NCBI GenBank assembly: GCA_016868315.1
Contig: VGHE01000001.1
Location: 1 to 64,000, forward strand
Direction of reading: 5' to 3'
Origin: Betaproteobacteria bacterium
GTDB taxonomy: Bacteria; Bdellovibrionota_B; Oligoflexia; Silvanigrellales; Silvanigrellaceae
DNA length: 64,000 nucleotides
A program made the translations under genes and the position numbers. The notes beneath the pieces are model-generated. The model ran no database searches and was not told the DNA's origin. It worked only from the letters and a program-made list of their open reading frames with translations. The number at the start of each line of letters is the position of its first letter. Within the stretch, counting starts at the first letter, position 1. Below, piece after piece: positions 43,879-54,025 of this stretch.

Positions 43879-45114
43879 TCACATATTCTCGAAGGACATC
43901 GACTCGGTAAGTCGCGGATCCTTCTGAGGCACGAGGCTTTTGCGCTTGAGGAGAAGTCCGGCGACTCCAAAGAACAATCCACCAATGCCCACGAGAGTCA
44001 GCACGTCGATGATTCCAAACGAATTCAGTTCGTTGACCCAGTTGGGGCGAATCAGCCAATGGATGTCGACGTAGTGAATAATCAACATCCATGTTGCACC
44101 AAGACCAACAAGAAGAGGTTGGCGCTTGATGTGACGAGACATAAGGAACAAGAAGGGAACTGCGAAGTGTCCAACCATGAGGGCGATGCTCCAGGGCAAC
44201 CATTGTGCACCGCCATAGTCAGCAAGTGAGCGCTTCGCGTAGAACAGGGTTTCTTCTGGGATGTTGCCGTACCAAATGAGGAAGTACTGCGAAAATGCAA
44301 TGTAAGTCCAGAACACGTTGAATCCGAACAACAGCTTGCCGAGGTCATGGATGTGCTCAACCGTAACGTAATGAGACATCTTGGTTCTGCCGCGCACAGC
44401 CAATGTTGTGAGGAGCAAAAGTGCGTAAACTACCATGATGCTACCGGCAAAGTAATACACACCAAACATCGTAGTGTACCAGTGCGGGTCGAGCGACATA
44501 ATCCAGTCGAAGGCGCAGAACGAAATGCTCAATGCGAACAATGCGATGCTTGGGTAGCTCGACTTCTGCAGCTTAACTGTAATGGACTTATCGCCGGTTT
44601 CATCTTGGCGCACAGAGTTGCGATAGTAGTAAACGCCGATGATGCTCCAGATGAGAACATAGATAAATCCACGCACAACGAAGAAAGGTACGTTCAGATA
44701 CGCACTCTTCGCTGCGATCAGAGGATCCGCTTTGTATTCCTCACCTGTCCAGTGATGAAACAAGCTGTGGAAGCCTGTGAGCATGGGCAAAAACAATAGA
44801 GCAAAAAGTGGCAGTGTTGCAGCGTAGTTTTCCGCGAAGCGGCGCACAACAACAGACCATCCAGCACGCGTTGCAAATTGCACGAGCACGAAGAAAAGCG
44901 CGCCCAGAGCCATACTCAGAAAATAAAGATATGACGTGTGGAAAGACCACTGGAGGAGTTCAACCTTTTCGTGGCTTCCCAAGGACATCGCAAGCGCAAT
45001 TCCCAGAGCGACCAGACCCAAGACAAGAGCGACAACAGGAGTTTTGCTCAGCCAGTGCGACTGGGGAAGCATCACTTCAGAGGGGTTGATGGCTTTTGAG
45101 TGGTTTGAGCTCAT
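43879..45114 (-). CDS. actF: Alternative complex III membrane subunit ActF
   Basis: The 411-residue integral protein has about ten helices and the ActF/NrfD-like fold, with HW, RNSVRQDE and DPHWYTTMFG segments common in ACIII membrane subunits. The start (45114) overlaps the actE stop (ATGA); a longer start at 45123 has no spacing for a ribosome binding site. ActF and ActC together bind menaquinol. It is followed by the small membrane protein. Confidence 0.85.
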   Translation of the reverse strand: MSSNHSKAINPSEVMLPQSHWLSKTPVVALVLGLVALGIALAMSLGSHEKVELLQWSFHTSYLYFLSMALGALFFVLVQFATRAGWSVVVRRFAENYAATLPLFALLFLPMLTGFHSLFHHWTGEEYKADPLIAAKSAYLNVPFFVVRGFIYVLIWSIIGVYYYRNSVRQDETGDKSITVKLQKSSYPSIALFALSISFCAFDWIMSLDPHWYTTMFGVYYFAGSIMVVYALLLLTTLAVRGRTKMSHYVTVEHIHDLGKLLFGFNVFWTYIAFSQYFLIWYGNIPEETLFYAKRSLADYGGAQWLPWSIALMVGHFAVPFLFLMSRHIKRQPLLVGLGATWMLIIHYVDIHWLIRPNWVNELNSFGIIDVLTLVGIGGLFFGVAGLLLKRKSLVPQKDPRLTESMSFENM

Positions 45115-45749
45115 CGCTTCCATCCTTTCGAGGTAGCAAGGTCAGAGGGAACATTGTCGATCGTGCCGCGCTGGCTCAGCTGAAGCGCCTGAATGTAAGC
45201 GACGATCGCCCAGCGATCTTCAACGGGGATAGCGTAGGCGTAGGAGGGCATGTTTCCGCGAACACCATTCTTAATGGCATCATAAACCTGCCCGGCGGGC
45301 ATGTTGACGAGGCGCTCTTCATGAATGCTGGGTGGCTTGAGCATGCCTGCGTTGCGTTGAATCACGATGCCGTTGCCTTGGCCGGTTTTGCCATGACACA
45401 CCGCACAGTAGATGTTGTAGCGTTCTTGGCCACGTTCTACGAGCGGTAGCGAGATGCCGACTGGAATTTTGGTGACAAATGCTTCGCCGCTTTTACCGAG
45501 GTGAAGCGCGGAGTCTTCCTTCAGTTGTCCCTGAGCTACAGTTCCGGCAACAGGCAAGCGCATCGCACGACCGTCTTCAAAGAACTTGTTTTCCTTTTGA
45601 GGGCGATACTTGGTCTGAAAATCCATGTTGAGATTCGGGTGAATCGGTGGATTCTCTGAGGGCTGGCCTTGGCAACCCGACAGCGTACTCAGCGTCAAAG
45701 CAGCCGCACAGAGGCTCAAGCTTGAGATTAATTGTGTAGAGAGTTTCAT
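45111..45749 (-). CDS. actE: Alternative complex III monohaem cytochrome c lipoprotein ActE
   Basis: The 212-residue lipoprotein (Cys26 of LSTLSGC) has a cytochrome c domain with haem motif CAVCH in IYCAVCHGKTGQGNG and a Met ligand region (GNMPSYAYAIP). It is the haem exit of ACIII, passing electrons to the caa3 oxidase. The start is set at the Met at 45749 with GGAGCA upstream. Confidence 0.9.
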   Translation of the reverse strand: MKLSTQLISSLSLCAAALTLSTLSGCQGQPSENPPIHPNLNMDFQTKYRPQKENKFFEDGRAMRLPVAGTVAQGQLKEDSALHLGKSGEAFVTKIPVGISLPLVERGQERYNIYCAVCHGKTGQGNGIVIQRNAGMLKPPSIHEERLVNMPAGQVYDAIKNGVRGNMPSYAYAIPVEDRWAIVAYIQALQLSQRGTIDNVPSDLATSKGWKR

Positions 45750-45751
45750 TT

Positions 45752-46291
45752 TTATTGCTCCACCAATTCCACATGGGTTGCACCAAGTTCTGTCAGCATC
45801 TTGGACGTTGCGGTCGGGTCGAATTTTGGATCGCACGCTTCGATGGAGATGAAAAACTTGTCATCCGTGACCTTTTCAAAGCGCTGTGAGCGGAACAGCG
45901 AGTGATACCACATGGGCAATCGGTTGATGAAAAGCATTCCGAAGACAGCACCGAAAGCACCCAGCAGAACGCCGAGCTCGAACGTCACAGGCACAAAGGC
46001 CTGCCAGCTAAATAATGGTTTTCCGGAGATAACCAGCGGGTAGGCTTGGGTGTTGATCCACCACTGCAACAACATACCGCCGCTCGCACCCGAGAGACCC
46101 AGGACAAGCACAATCCAGGGCACCTTACTGGGCTTCAGACCCATAGCTTTTTCCAAGCCATGAACAGGAAAAGGTGTATGCGCGTCCCAATTCTTAAAGC
46201 CCTTGTCACGAACCTTCTCGCAGGCATGGTAAATGGCAGACGCTGTAGGAAACTCGGCAAGCACTCCATAGAGGTTTTGTTTCTGGCTCAT
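45752..46291 (-). CDS. actD: Alternative complex III subunit ActD (DUF3341)
   Basis: The 179-residue protein has a soluble N-terminal part, two transmembrane helices and a cytoplasmic tail (EACDPKFDPTATSKML) typical of DUF3341/ActD. It has no cofactor and stabilises the membrane part of ACIII. It overlaps the actC stop (TGATGA) and precedes actE by two bases. Confidence 0.9.
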   Translation of the reverse strand: MSQKQNLYGVLAEFPTASAIYHACEKVRDKGFKNWDAHTPFPVHGLEKAMGLKPSKVPWIVLVLGLSGASGGMLLQWWINTQAYPLVISGKPLFSWQAFVPVTFELGVLLGAFGAVFGMLFINRLPMWYHSLFRSQRFEKVTDDKFFISIEACDPKFDPTATSKMLTELGATHVELVEQ

Positions 46292-47694
46292 CAGTGTGCT
46301 CCTGCTTTGGTGTCATGGCCATGAGGATCTGCTTCGGGCATCACAGTTTTGACTTCCGCAATCGCAACAATTGGCAAGAAGCGAACAAAAAGCAGGAAAA
46401 GCGTGAAGAACAGACCGAACGAGCCAATGAACGTTGCAATGTCAACGAACGTCGGTTGGAAATAAGCCCACGACGAGGGCAAGAAAGTGCGGTGCAGCGA
46501 CGTTACGATAATCACGAAGCGCTCAAACCACATTCCGATGTTCACAAAAATAGAAATGATGAACAGAGCCCATAGGTTGGTGCGGATTTTACGCACCCAG
46601 AAGAGCTGCGGGATAATCACGTTACAGGTGATCATCGTCCAGTAAGCCCAAGCGTATGGTCCGGTTGCGCGGCTAATGAAGATGTAGCGCTCGTAGGGGT
46701 TACCACTATACCAGGCAATGAAGAATTCCATTGCATAGGCATAACCGACCAACGAGCCGGTGAGGAGAATGATTTTGGCCATGTTCTCGAAGTGGCGCAT
46801 GGTCACGAGATGTTCGAGCTTGAACACCCAGCGGCAGATGACCATCAGGTTAATGACCATCGCAAAGCCCGAGAAGATCGCACCAGCAACGAAGTAGGGC
46901 GGGAAGATGGTGGCATGCCAACCAGGTAGCTGAGAGGTTGCGAAGTCGAAACTCACGATGGTGTGCACCGAAAGAACGAGAGGAGTCGAGAGAGCTGCAA
47001 GAATGAGGTAGGCGCGTTCGTAGTTCAGCCAATGGCGGTGAGAGCCGCGCCAGCCAAGGGCAAACAGACCGTACACAAATTTACGCACACCCTTCGAACG
47101 ATCGCGGAAAGTTGCGAGGTCTGGAATGAGTCCGACAAACCAGAACAGCGTAGACACAGTGAAATATGTAGAGACTGCAAACACGTCCCAGAGCAGAGGG
47201 CTGCGGAAGTTAGGCCACATCACCATCTGGTTAGGAATTGGGAACAGCCAGTATGCAACCCACACACGGCCAACGTGGATGCCTGGGAAGATCAGCGCGC
47301 AGATCACGGCGAAGATGGTCATCGCTTCTGCGGCTCGGTTAATAGACGTACGCCACTTCTGGCGGAACAGGAACAAGATGGCCGAAATCAGCGTTCCAGC
47401 GTGGCCAATACCAACCCAAAAAACGAAGTTGGTAATGTCCCATGCCCAACCGACTCGGTTGTTCAAGCCCCAGACCCCAACGCCTTCCCAGAATAGGTAG
47501 GCAATTGCCGCGCCTAGGACACCGCAACCTGCCAGAGAAATGAGGAATAAAATCCACCACGCTTTGGGCGTAGCCATTTCCATGGGGCGAGCAACGATGT
47601 CTGTGACCGACGAGAACGTCTCGCGCCCCAGAACGAGTGGTGCGCGTTTGTCGACGTGTTCTTCAAGATTCGCAAGCGTAACTGATGTTTCCAT
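46291..47694 (-). CDS. actC: Alternative complex III quinol-binding subunit ActC (NrfD family)
   Basis: The 467-residue protein has about ten transmembrane helices and the NrfD/PsrC pattern ([29 protein letters not shown]). It binds menaquinol at the periplasmic side and passes electrons to the iron-sulfur centres of ActB. It lies 14 bases after actB and overlaps actD. Confidence 0.93.
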   Translation of the reverse strand: METSVTLANLEEHVDKRAPLVLGRETFSSVTDIVARPMEMATPKAWWILFLISLAGCGVLGAAIAYLFWEGVGVWGLNNRVGWAWDITNFVFWVGIGHAGTLISAILFLFRQKWRTSINRAAEAMTIFAVICALIFPGIHVGRVWVAYWLFPIPNQMVMWPNFRSPLLWDVFAVSTYFTVSTLFWFVGLIPDLATFRDRSKGVRKFVYGLFALGWRGSHRHWLNYERAYLILAALSTPLVLSVHTIVSFDFATSQLPGWHATIFPPYFVAGAIFSGFAMVINLMVICRWVFKLEHLVTMRHFENMAKIILLTGSLVGYAYAMEFFIAWYSGNPYERYIFISRATGPYAWAYWTMITCNVIIPQLFWVRKIRTNLWALFIISIFVNIGMWFERFVIIVTSLHRTFLPSSWAYFQPTFVDIATFIGSFGLFFTLFLLFVRFLPIVAIAEVKTVMPEADPHGHDTKAGAH

Positions 47695-47708
47695 GTGCGC
47701 TCACCACT

Positions 47709-50700
47709 TCAGAGTTTGGTTGATGGTTCAAGTTCAGGATTTGTGTTGCGGACCTTCGCAAGGAAAGTTGTGCGTGGCTCGAGGGCGAGCTCAGAGAGCA
47801 CAACGTAGTTGCGAGGTGAAGCCTTGAGCTGCTTCACGCGGCTGTCCACATCGTCTGCCAAGTTTCCGAAAGTGATGGCGTCTGTGGGGCATACCTGCTG
47901 GCACGCCGTGACCACTGAGCCCTCGCGGAGAATTTCTTCGCCACGAACTTTCGCGTCGATGCGGGCTGCGTTGATACGCTGTACACAGTAGGAGCACTTC
48001 TCGATAACACCGCGGAAGCGAACCGTAACGCGAGGATTCTTCTGCATCGCGTAGAGCGGATTCGACTCATCGTTCTCTTTTGCGAAGTTAAAGTAGTTGA
48101 AGCGGCGCACTTTGTAAGGACAGTTGTTCGCGCAATAGCGGGTACCGATACACCGGTTGTAGGCAATGTCGTTGGTTCCTTCGATACCGTGAACCGTTGC
48201 TGCAACAGGGCAAACCTGCTCACAGGGCGCTGTTTCGCAATGCGCACATGCCATGGGTTGGAAGACCGCTTGAATGGAATCTGGATTATCTACCTGACCC
48301 GTGAAGTACCGGTCGATACGTATCCAGTGCATTTCACGCGCTTTCAGCACGCGTTTTTTACCCACAACAGAGATGTTGTTTTCCGCCTGACAAGCCACTG
48401 TACAGGCATTACAGCCCGTGCAGGAGTTCAAGTCGATGGTCATACCCCATTGGTTGCCCCGGGTTTCGTTCGGTTTCTTCCAGAGAAGAGTTTTGTGCTT
48501 TTTCGGGTCGCCGAGGTTGAATTTCTTGAAAGTATTTTCAAGCGTTGGATCGGCTTTGTAGGCTGCCAGCGTGAGTTCGCGGGTCACGCCGCGTGTTTCA
48601 ATTGCTTCGCGACCAACCATGGTGTCGTATTGGTAGTCGGACACACCGTGTTCCTGGGTTGTTGCCAGTTCGTACGTTCCCGCAACCTTCTTTACATCGG
48701 CACCAACAGCATAGACTTCATCACGACCCAAAAGCGTGTAGCCGTTGAAGCCGGCACCTGTGGAAACGCGGCCATTGAAGGTACGGCCATAGCCGAGAGG
48801 CACGACCACCGTGTTTTCTGCGACTCCAGGCACCACGAAGGCAGCGATCTTGAGCTTGCGTTCGCGATCTTGTTTGATTGTAATTTCTACGAAGTCGCCC
48901 GTTTTGATGCCCTTTTCTTTTGCTGTCTTGGGGCTCAGGAGAGCTGCGTTGTCCCATGTGAGTTTGGTGACAGAATCGGGCACTTCCTGCATCCATGCGT
49001 TGTTTGCATAACGGCCGTCGTACACACTGCGGTCGAGTGTCAATCGGACTTCAAACTGCGCTGATGTTGGAACGGGAGATTCACCCAAACCTGCAATCAA
49101 CTGGCTCAGTTTGTCGAATTCAGGTTTGCTGGTGAGAACCTGACCCGTCGTTCCAGTGATGATTCCATCATGCAGCCAGCGGCGCCACGCTGCATCGAAA
49201 TTTGCGGGTGTAGACTTCTTCCATTCCGCTTGCACGAGTTCGTAGCCGTTCTTGTTCACTCCCATCAGGCCTGCAAGGAACTCAACGTCACTGAGCGAGG
49301 GGAAGAGGGGTTCGATGATGGGCTGCACGAGTGCTGCTGTGCCGTCGGCGCTCACGAGATCGCCCCAGCTTTCGAGCATGTGGCTGCGTGGGAAATGCAT
49401 GGTGCATGCCAATGCAGTTTCATCAGCATGGTAGCCGAGGTGAATGCTTGTTTTGACCTTCTTGAGAGCTTCAGCGAACTCGAGGTCAGCAGATGACGAG
49501 TAGACAGGGTTGGCATCCACGATAACCAGGGTCTGGATTGCACCGCGGTTGATTTCGGTGGTGAGCTCAGCAAGCGTCGCAGCACTCGGAAGTGGACTTG
49601 AGCGCACAACGACACTCTGGCCAACGTTGCCCAGAGCGGAGTTGATTGCGAAAGCCACAGCGTGAACCCATGCACGTTGTCCATGGCCAACCATAACAAC
49701 ACTCTTGCCCTTGTTGAGCATGAGGTCAGTTGCAAGACCCTTGATCCATTTTTCGTTAGGGCTCTTCACTTGGTTAGCGCGTGCAACGATGTCTGCAGGT
49801 AGGCTCAGGCCCTTGGCTGCGAGTTCGGACGCGAGTGCGAGAAGAGATTCGCCAATTGCGGAGGTGCGCAGGCTCAAGCGGTGGTCTGCGACAACGCCCG
49901 TATTGGTGAATGCAGATTCAACCACATACAGGCGGGACATGTTTCTTGATTCATCTACGCTTCGGCGCTTGGTTGCGAATGTTTTCGAGTTGCGAACAAC
50001 ATCACCTTCGATGCCGAGCGGGTCAGCATCGAACATGGCCAGCACATCTGCTTCTTCGAGCTTGTGGATAAGCCCTGCGCTCTTTAAACCAAGAGACTCA
50101 AGCGCAGTTTTTTCGTTCCAGTGCATTGCTGGATCGTGAATCGCGACCATTGTTTTTGGATACGCAGCTTGGAAGTCGCGCACGAGTCCGAGAAGTGTAG
50201 GTGATGGAACGGCTTCCATCAGAATTGCCATTCCTTGCGAAGCGCCGGCACGTACTTCGGCAGCAGCTGCAGCAAGTTTTTCTTTGAGACTTTTTGCTGT
50301 GAGGCGTGCTCCATCGACGCTTTTGCCATTTTGCAACACGCGTTGGCTGCGGTCGGGGTCATACACATCCAGAACAGCTGCCTGAGCGAATGTGTTTGTG
50401 CCGCCGAGGCTCATAGGATGTGTTGGGTTGCCGTCGATTTTGGTTGGTCGACCTTCGTAGCTCGTAACCAATAGACCGAAAACGCTGCCACCGAAACGGC
50501 CAACAGACGCATAGAATTGCGGTTTGCCTTCGATCAGATCTTCAGGGCGCTTGTTGTATGGAAGAATTTTTTCGGCTGGTTTGCGGATGCAGCCTGTTGT
50601 GGTCGACAGACCAGCGAACGCTGCGGATGCGCCGATGATTCCTAAGAAGGAGCGGCGGTCGACGCCGGGTGTAACTTCGAATTCAGCCGCACCGGATGGA

Positions 50701-50804
50701 AATTCGTTTTTCATGCGTGCAAGGAGTTCAGGTGACTCAGCCATCTCCTCGAGGCTTCGCCAGTATTTCTTGCCGCTCTTTTCCTGATTATTTTCAGACT
50801 GCAT
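47709..50804 (-). CDS. actB: Alternative complex III iron-sulfur protein ActB (molybdopterin-like plus 4Fe-4S)
   Basis: The 1031-residue protein (ATG at 50804, CTGGGGA upstream) carries a Tat-type signal (VDRRSFLG, Arg50-Arg51, then Cys72). A molybdopterin-oxidoreductase-like B1 domain follows, which in ACIII lacks a cofactor. The C-terminal B2 domain has four cysteine clusters: CTGCNACTVAC, CAHCETAPCEQVC, CSYCVQR and CQQVCP. These bind iron-sulfur centres that move electrons to the haems of ActA. It is the largest subunit and follows actA by 30 bases. Confidence 0.95.
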   Translation of the reverse strand: MQSENNQEKSGKKYWRSLEEMAESPELLARMKNEFPSGAAEFEVTPGVDRRSFLGIIGASAAFAGLSTTTGCIRKPAEKILPYNKRPEDLIEGKPQFYASVGRFGGSVFGLLVTSYEGRPTKIDGNPTHPMSLGGTNTFAQAAVLDVYDPDRSQRVLQNGKSVDGARLTAKSLKEKLAAAAAEVRAGASQGMAILMEAVPSPTLLGLVRDFQAAYPKTMVAIHDPAMHWNEKTALESLGLKSAGLIHKLEEADVLAMFDADPLGIEGDVVRNSKTFATKRRSVDESRNMSRLYVVESAFTNTGVVADHRLSLRTSAIGESLLALASELAAKGLSLPADIVARANQVKSPNEKWIKGLATDLMLNKGKSVVMVGHGQRAWVHAVAFAINSALGNVGQSVVVRSSPLPSAATLAELTTEINRGAIQTLVIVDANPVYSSSADLEFAEALKKVKTSIHLGYHADETALACTMHFPRSHMLESWGDLVSADGTAALVQPIIEPLFPSLSDVEFLAGLMGVNKNGYELVQAEWKKSTPANFDAAWRRWLHDGIITGTTGQVLTSKPEFDKLSQLIAGLGESPVPTSAQFEVRLTLDRSVYDGRYANNAWMQEVPDSVTKLTWDNAALLSPKTAKEKGIKTGDFVEITIKQDRERKLKIAAFVVPGVAENTVVVPLGYGRTFNGRVSTGAGFNGYTLLGRDEVYAVGADVKKVAGTYELATTQEHGVSDYQYDTMVGREAIETRGVTRELTLAAYKADPTLENTFKKFNLGDPKKHKTLLWKKPNETRGNQWGMTIDLNSCTGCNACTVACQAENNISVVGKKRVLKAREMHWIRIDRYFTGQVDNPDSIQAVFQPMACAHCETAPCEQVCPVAATVHGIEGTNDIAYNRCIGTRYCANNCPYKVRRFNYFNFAKENDESNPLYAMQKNPRVTVRFRGVIEKCSYCVQRINAARIDAKVRGEEILREGSVVTACQQVCPTDAITFGNLADDVDSRVKQLKASPRNYVVLSELALEPRTTFLAKVRNTNPELEPSTKL

Positions 50805-50834
50805 TTGTGCATTCCCCAGGTTCAAGTCTAGTTT

Positions 50835-51482
50835 TCAGTAGTGGCAGCCGGAGCAGTGTTGCGGAGGATTCACGCCGCGATGACGATGCGGGTCTTTCTC
50901 CGGATCATAGCCTGCTTTGGCGGCGTCGAAGGCAAGGTTTGTGACCTGATTCTTGGGCACCAGGTTTGGCAGTGGATTGCGATGGCAATCGAGACACCAA
51001 CCCATGCTCAGAGGCTGCGCCTGACCAACCACTTTCATTTGGTCGATGCGTCCGTGACACGACACGCAGTTCACGCCCGCGGTCACGTGCGCAGAGTGAT
51101 TGAAGTGGGCATGCTCAGGAAGCATGTGCACCTTGACCCATTCAATTGGTTTTCCGGATTGGTAGGAGTCGCGCACAAGCTGAAGGCGAGGGCTCTTCGC
51201 TTGAACCATGCTGTGGCAGCCCATGCATGTTTCCGTGGGAGGAATAGACGCGAACGCTGCTCGCTCAACCGTGCTGTGGCAGTAGCGGCAGTCCATTCCC
51301 ATTTGGCCAGCATGGAGCTGATGGCTGAACGCAACAGGCTGCTTCGGTGAGTAGCCCACATCGGTCCATTTGGGTGAGAAGAAATACCAAATAACAAGAA
51401 CAACACTGACAAGGGCAATGGGGGCACCAATCGCAACCAATGTTGGGATTTGATTGGTCCACTTAGGAAAAATGGGTGTCAC
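50835..51482 (-). CDS. actA: Alternative complex III pentahaem cytochrome c ActA
   Basis: The 215-residue protein has one N-terminal transmembrane anchor and five CxxCH haem motifs (CRYCH, CMGCH, CVSCH, CLDCH, CSGCH). The start chosen is the GTG at 51482 because AAGGTG lies 6 bases upstream and ActA proteins start close to FPKWTN; an ATG at 51500 is the alternative. ActA leads the operon and gathers electrons from the iron-sulfur centres of ActB. A promoter is expected in the 200 bases upstream. Confidence 0.93.
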   Translation of the reverse strand: MTPIFPKWTNQIPTLVAIGAPIALVSVVLVIWYFFSPKWTDVGYSPKQPVAFSHQLHAGQMGMDCRYCHSTVERAAFASIPPTETCMGCHSMVQAKSPRLQLVRDSYQSGKPIEWVKVHMLPEHAHFNHSAHVTAGVNCVSCHGRIDQMKVVGQAQPLSMGWCLDCHRNPLPNLVPKNQVTNLAFDAAKAGYDPEKDPHRHRGVNPPQHCSGCHY

Positions 51483-51691
51483 TCTATCACCTTCACACAT
51501 GAGGGTTTGACACACGAAACTCGCGACTCCGGGAAGGAGAATCTCGACCCGTCGCGCGATTTCTCTATTTCATCCAATGTACGCGAGCAAGTCTCGCACC
51601 AAAACAATCTCAAGAGAAATTTTCAAAGGCGAGTTGATCTGAATCATAATGGAGGGTGAGCGAGATCTACGGTGTCAAAAAATCGCACGTG

Positions 51692-52321
51692 TCAGAAAAA
51701 GCGTTCGCCCGAGATCGCCTCAGCGCGTGAAAACACTTCGTCCACACCATTTGGAGTAGCGTCATAGAAGCCGCGGATTTTTCCCTTCGCATCGACCAGC
51801 ACGAGCTTCTGAGCATGAGCGATGTCCATGAGCCCACCCATCATGCTCGCTTCACCGACGGCCATCATGAAGCCACCTTCGATGATCTGGGTCAAAATTG
51901 CTTTTTCAGCGGTTAGAAAAATCCAGTGAGCTGGATCGCTCGGAATTGTTGCACCATGCGCTTTAAGTGTTTCTGGCGTGTCGTGTTCAGGGTCAACCGT
52001 GAAGCTGACAATATTCAGGGGCAGGCTTGAGACTTTTATGCGCTCCTGAAGGGTTTTTAAGTGTTGAAAGATCATCGGGCAGGCGGTTTTACAGCGCGTA
52101 AAAATGAAACTTACCACATATGCTTTCCCAGCAAGTTGTTTGGAACCAAAAGCTTCACCATTTTGGTTGATAACCGAGAATTCGGGAACCTCGGCAATGA
52201 CGGGTGGAGGTTCGGGAACTCGGCGGGTGAAGGGTGTCAGAATTGTGATGACCAGCATGCAGATGATGGCAGACCAAAAGTAAGGGCGACTTTTGAACTT
52301 CTCGACAGCCTGCTCAAACAT
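51692..52321 (-). CDS. SCO1/SenC-type copper chaperone, short form
   Basis: The 209-residue protein has one N-terminal transmembrane helix and a thioredoxin fold with the CuA copper site FTRCKTACPM and His in IAHAQKLVLVD. SCO proteins load copper on the oxidase subunit II or act as thiol reductants. It is last in an operon of ABC transporter, CtaB and a Cys-rich protein, separate from the SCO inside the act-cox run. The two copies may serve different steps. Confidence 0.88.
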   Translation of the reverse strand: MFEQAVEKFKSRPYFWSAIICMLVITILTPFTRRVPEPPPVIAEVPEFSVINQNGEAFGSKQLAGKAYVVSFIFTRCKTACPMIFQHLKTLQERIKVSSLPLNIVSFTVDPEHDTPETLKAHGATIPSDPAHWIFLTAEKAILTQIIEGGFMMAVGEASMMGGLMDIAHAQKLVLVDAKGKIRGFYDATPNGVDEVFSRAEAISGERFF

Positions 52322-53087
52322 GACGAGCCTTTCTGTTTCGGGTCATGAGGGTAGTGAAATAAACGCAAACCACTGCCTGCAGCATCAGAGGTGTGAGATG
52401 CGACCAGAGTTGAGATGCTGTGGGTGGATCGATTAAGGCGAAGCGAAAAAGAGAAGCAATGTGTGTCATGGGGTTGAGGATTGCTAAAAAAGCCATGATT
52501 CCCTCTGAGGGAAGTGGAAACATCGCTCCGGAGACGATCCAGAGCGGAAAGAGAATAAGCCCCATGATGGCGTGATACCCTTGCACGGAATTAATAAGTA
52601 GCGCTGCGCCCAAATTGAGGCCAGCCAAAGCAGTGCTTCCAAGGACTGCCGAGAGCGCCAGTATTCCCCAATTGAGCGCCGTGAAACTGAGCCCGGCTAA
52701 CGGGACGAACAACAGCAGAATGGCCAGTTGAGCTAACACTAAGGTGACAAGACCTGCGATTTTCCCAGCTGCAATACCCAAACGCGGAGCAGGCGAAGCA
52801 AGTATGGCTCGCAGGAACCCGCTTTGTGCATCTTCAATCAGGCTGATTGCGCCAAAGAGTGTGGTGAAAAGCACACACATGACCAGTGATCCTGAAAAGA
52901 AAAACTGAAGATAATTGCCGTTGGATTCGGGAAGTGAAACAACGCGGTTGAGACCAAAGCCTATCAGGAACCAGAACAGGAGCGGTTGAGAAACCAGCCC
53001 CAACCAGCGTGAACGCTCTTTTGCAAAACGCAACATGTCGCGCTGCCAGAGTGCACCTGCCACCTGAAGGATGTGCTGACGGTTCAT
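52314..53087 (-). CDS. ABC-2 type transporter permease
   Basis: The 257-residue membrane protein has six predicted helices and the ABC-2 pattern (RSRWLGLVSQPLLFWFLIGFGLN, FLRAILASPAPRLGIAAGK). It lies between sco and the ATPase gene and overlaps both, so it belongs to one transporter with the ATPase. NosFY-like transporters with SCO proteins and CtaB take part in maturation of oxidases. Its substrate may be haem, a copper ligand or a thiol carrier; the sequence does not decide. Confidence 0.85.
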   Translation of the reverse strand: MNRQHILQVAGALWQRDMLRFAKERSRWLGLVSQPLLFWFLIGFGLNRVVSLPESNGNYLQFFFSGSLVMCVLFTTLFGAISLIEDAQSGFLRAILASPAPRLGIAAGKIAGLVTLVLAQLAILLLFVPLAGLSFTALNWGILALSAVLGSTALAGLNLGAALLINSVQGYHAIMGLILFPLWIVSGAMFPLPSEGIMAFLAILNPMTHIASLFRFALIDPPTASQLWSHLTPLMLQAVVCVYFTTLMTRNRKARHV

Positions 53088-54025
53088 CGGTTTGCTCCTG
53101 ATTCAATCAGCGTTCCCGCTCCGACTGCTTCGTGTGTGGAAAAAAGTTGGCGGAGCACAACGTCGGCCAAATTGGTTTTGCGGATTGTGGTGGCTTCAAT
53201 TGCGTCGTGTACACCGCTGATGAGTTTGAGTTTTGAAACAACAGCTTCGGCCTCATCGACGTGAATGAGCAACTTGTTGTGCATGGGCTCGGTGACAGCA
53301 AGCGAAAGGGCCTGTTGCAAGAATTCTTTGACCTGCTGCGCCTGAAATGTGGTTATCTCGAGCGTTTCGGGTGGAAGTTTGGAGAGCAATTCTTCTCGTT
53401 TTACGTCGAGTTCCACACGCCCTTGCTCGAGAAAAAGAAAGCGTTCAAATAGGCCGAGCTCTGCCGCGTGGTGAGAGGCGCAGATGAGCGTTAGTGCTGG
53501 GTTGAGATTTTTTGTTTGGGCTAAAAGAGCCCAGAATTCGCGTTGCGCAACAACATCGAGCCCAGTGGTGGGTTCGTCGAGAAAAAGTATTTCTGGCTCA
53601 GAGAGCAGCGCTCGCGCAAGATCAGCACGCCGTTGTTGGCCTCCCGAAAGCGATCCGACTGTTTTCTGAAGAAGACTTTCAAGGTCAAGCAGCTGAGCCA
53701 ATTGCATCGTTCTGTGCTCGATTTGCGCCCTCTTGAGACCCCAAACTTTGCCGAAAATGAGCAGGTTCTCAAGCACTGTGAGCTTTTTGTCGAGGCAGGG
53801 GGTCTGAAATACGAGAGCAACTTTTTGGGGTTCAACTCGGCACGCGCGCTTGCCCGATGAGGCCTCGAAGACTCCCGAGAGACAATGCAGAAGAGTAGAT
53901 TTGCCCGATCCGTTACGCCCCACGAGCGCAATTTTTTCGCCTGCAGCGATGTCCAATTTCGGAACCACAAGCGCGTTGTTGTCAGGATTATAGGCGAAAG
54001 AAAAATCAGAGAGTGAAACAATCAT
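53084..54025 (-). CDS. ABC transporter ATPase (DrrA/NosF-like)
   Basis: The 313-residue ATPase has Walker A GRNGSGKST, signature LSGGQQRRADLARAL and Walker B EILFLDEPTTGLD. It is of the DrrA/CcmA type with a C-terminal part of unknown role. It overlaps the permease by four bases and the ctaB gene by four bases. It powers the two-component exporter tied to oxidase assembly. Confidence 0.9.
   Translation of the reverse strand: MIVSLSDFSFAYNPDNNALVVPKLDIAAGEKIALVGRNGSGKSTLLHCLSGVFEASSGKRACRVEPQKVALVFQTPCLDKKLTVLENLLIFGKVWGLKRAQIEHRTMQLAQLLDLESLLQKTVGSLSGGQQRRADLARALLSEPEILFLDEPTTGLDVVAQREFWALLAQTKNLNPALTLICASHHAAELGLFERFLFLEQGRVELDVKREELLSKLPPETLEITTFQAQQVKEFLQQALSLAVTEPMHNKLLIHVDEAEAVVSKLKLISGVHDAIEATTIRKTNLADVVLRQLFSTHEAVGAGTLIESGANR

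Noticed and set aside
47709-50804. ActB as a molybdopterin enzyme such as formate dehydrogenase or nitrate reductase
   Set aside because: The gene context (actA, C-F) and the B1-B2 fusion with four iron-sulfur cysteine clusters fit ACIII, where B1 has no molybdenum cofactor.
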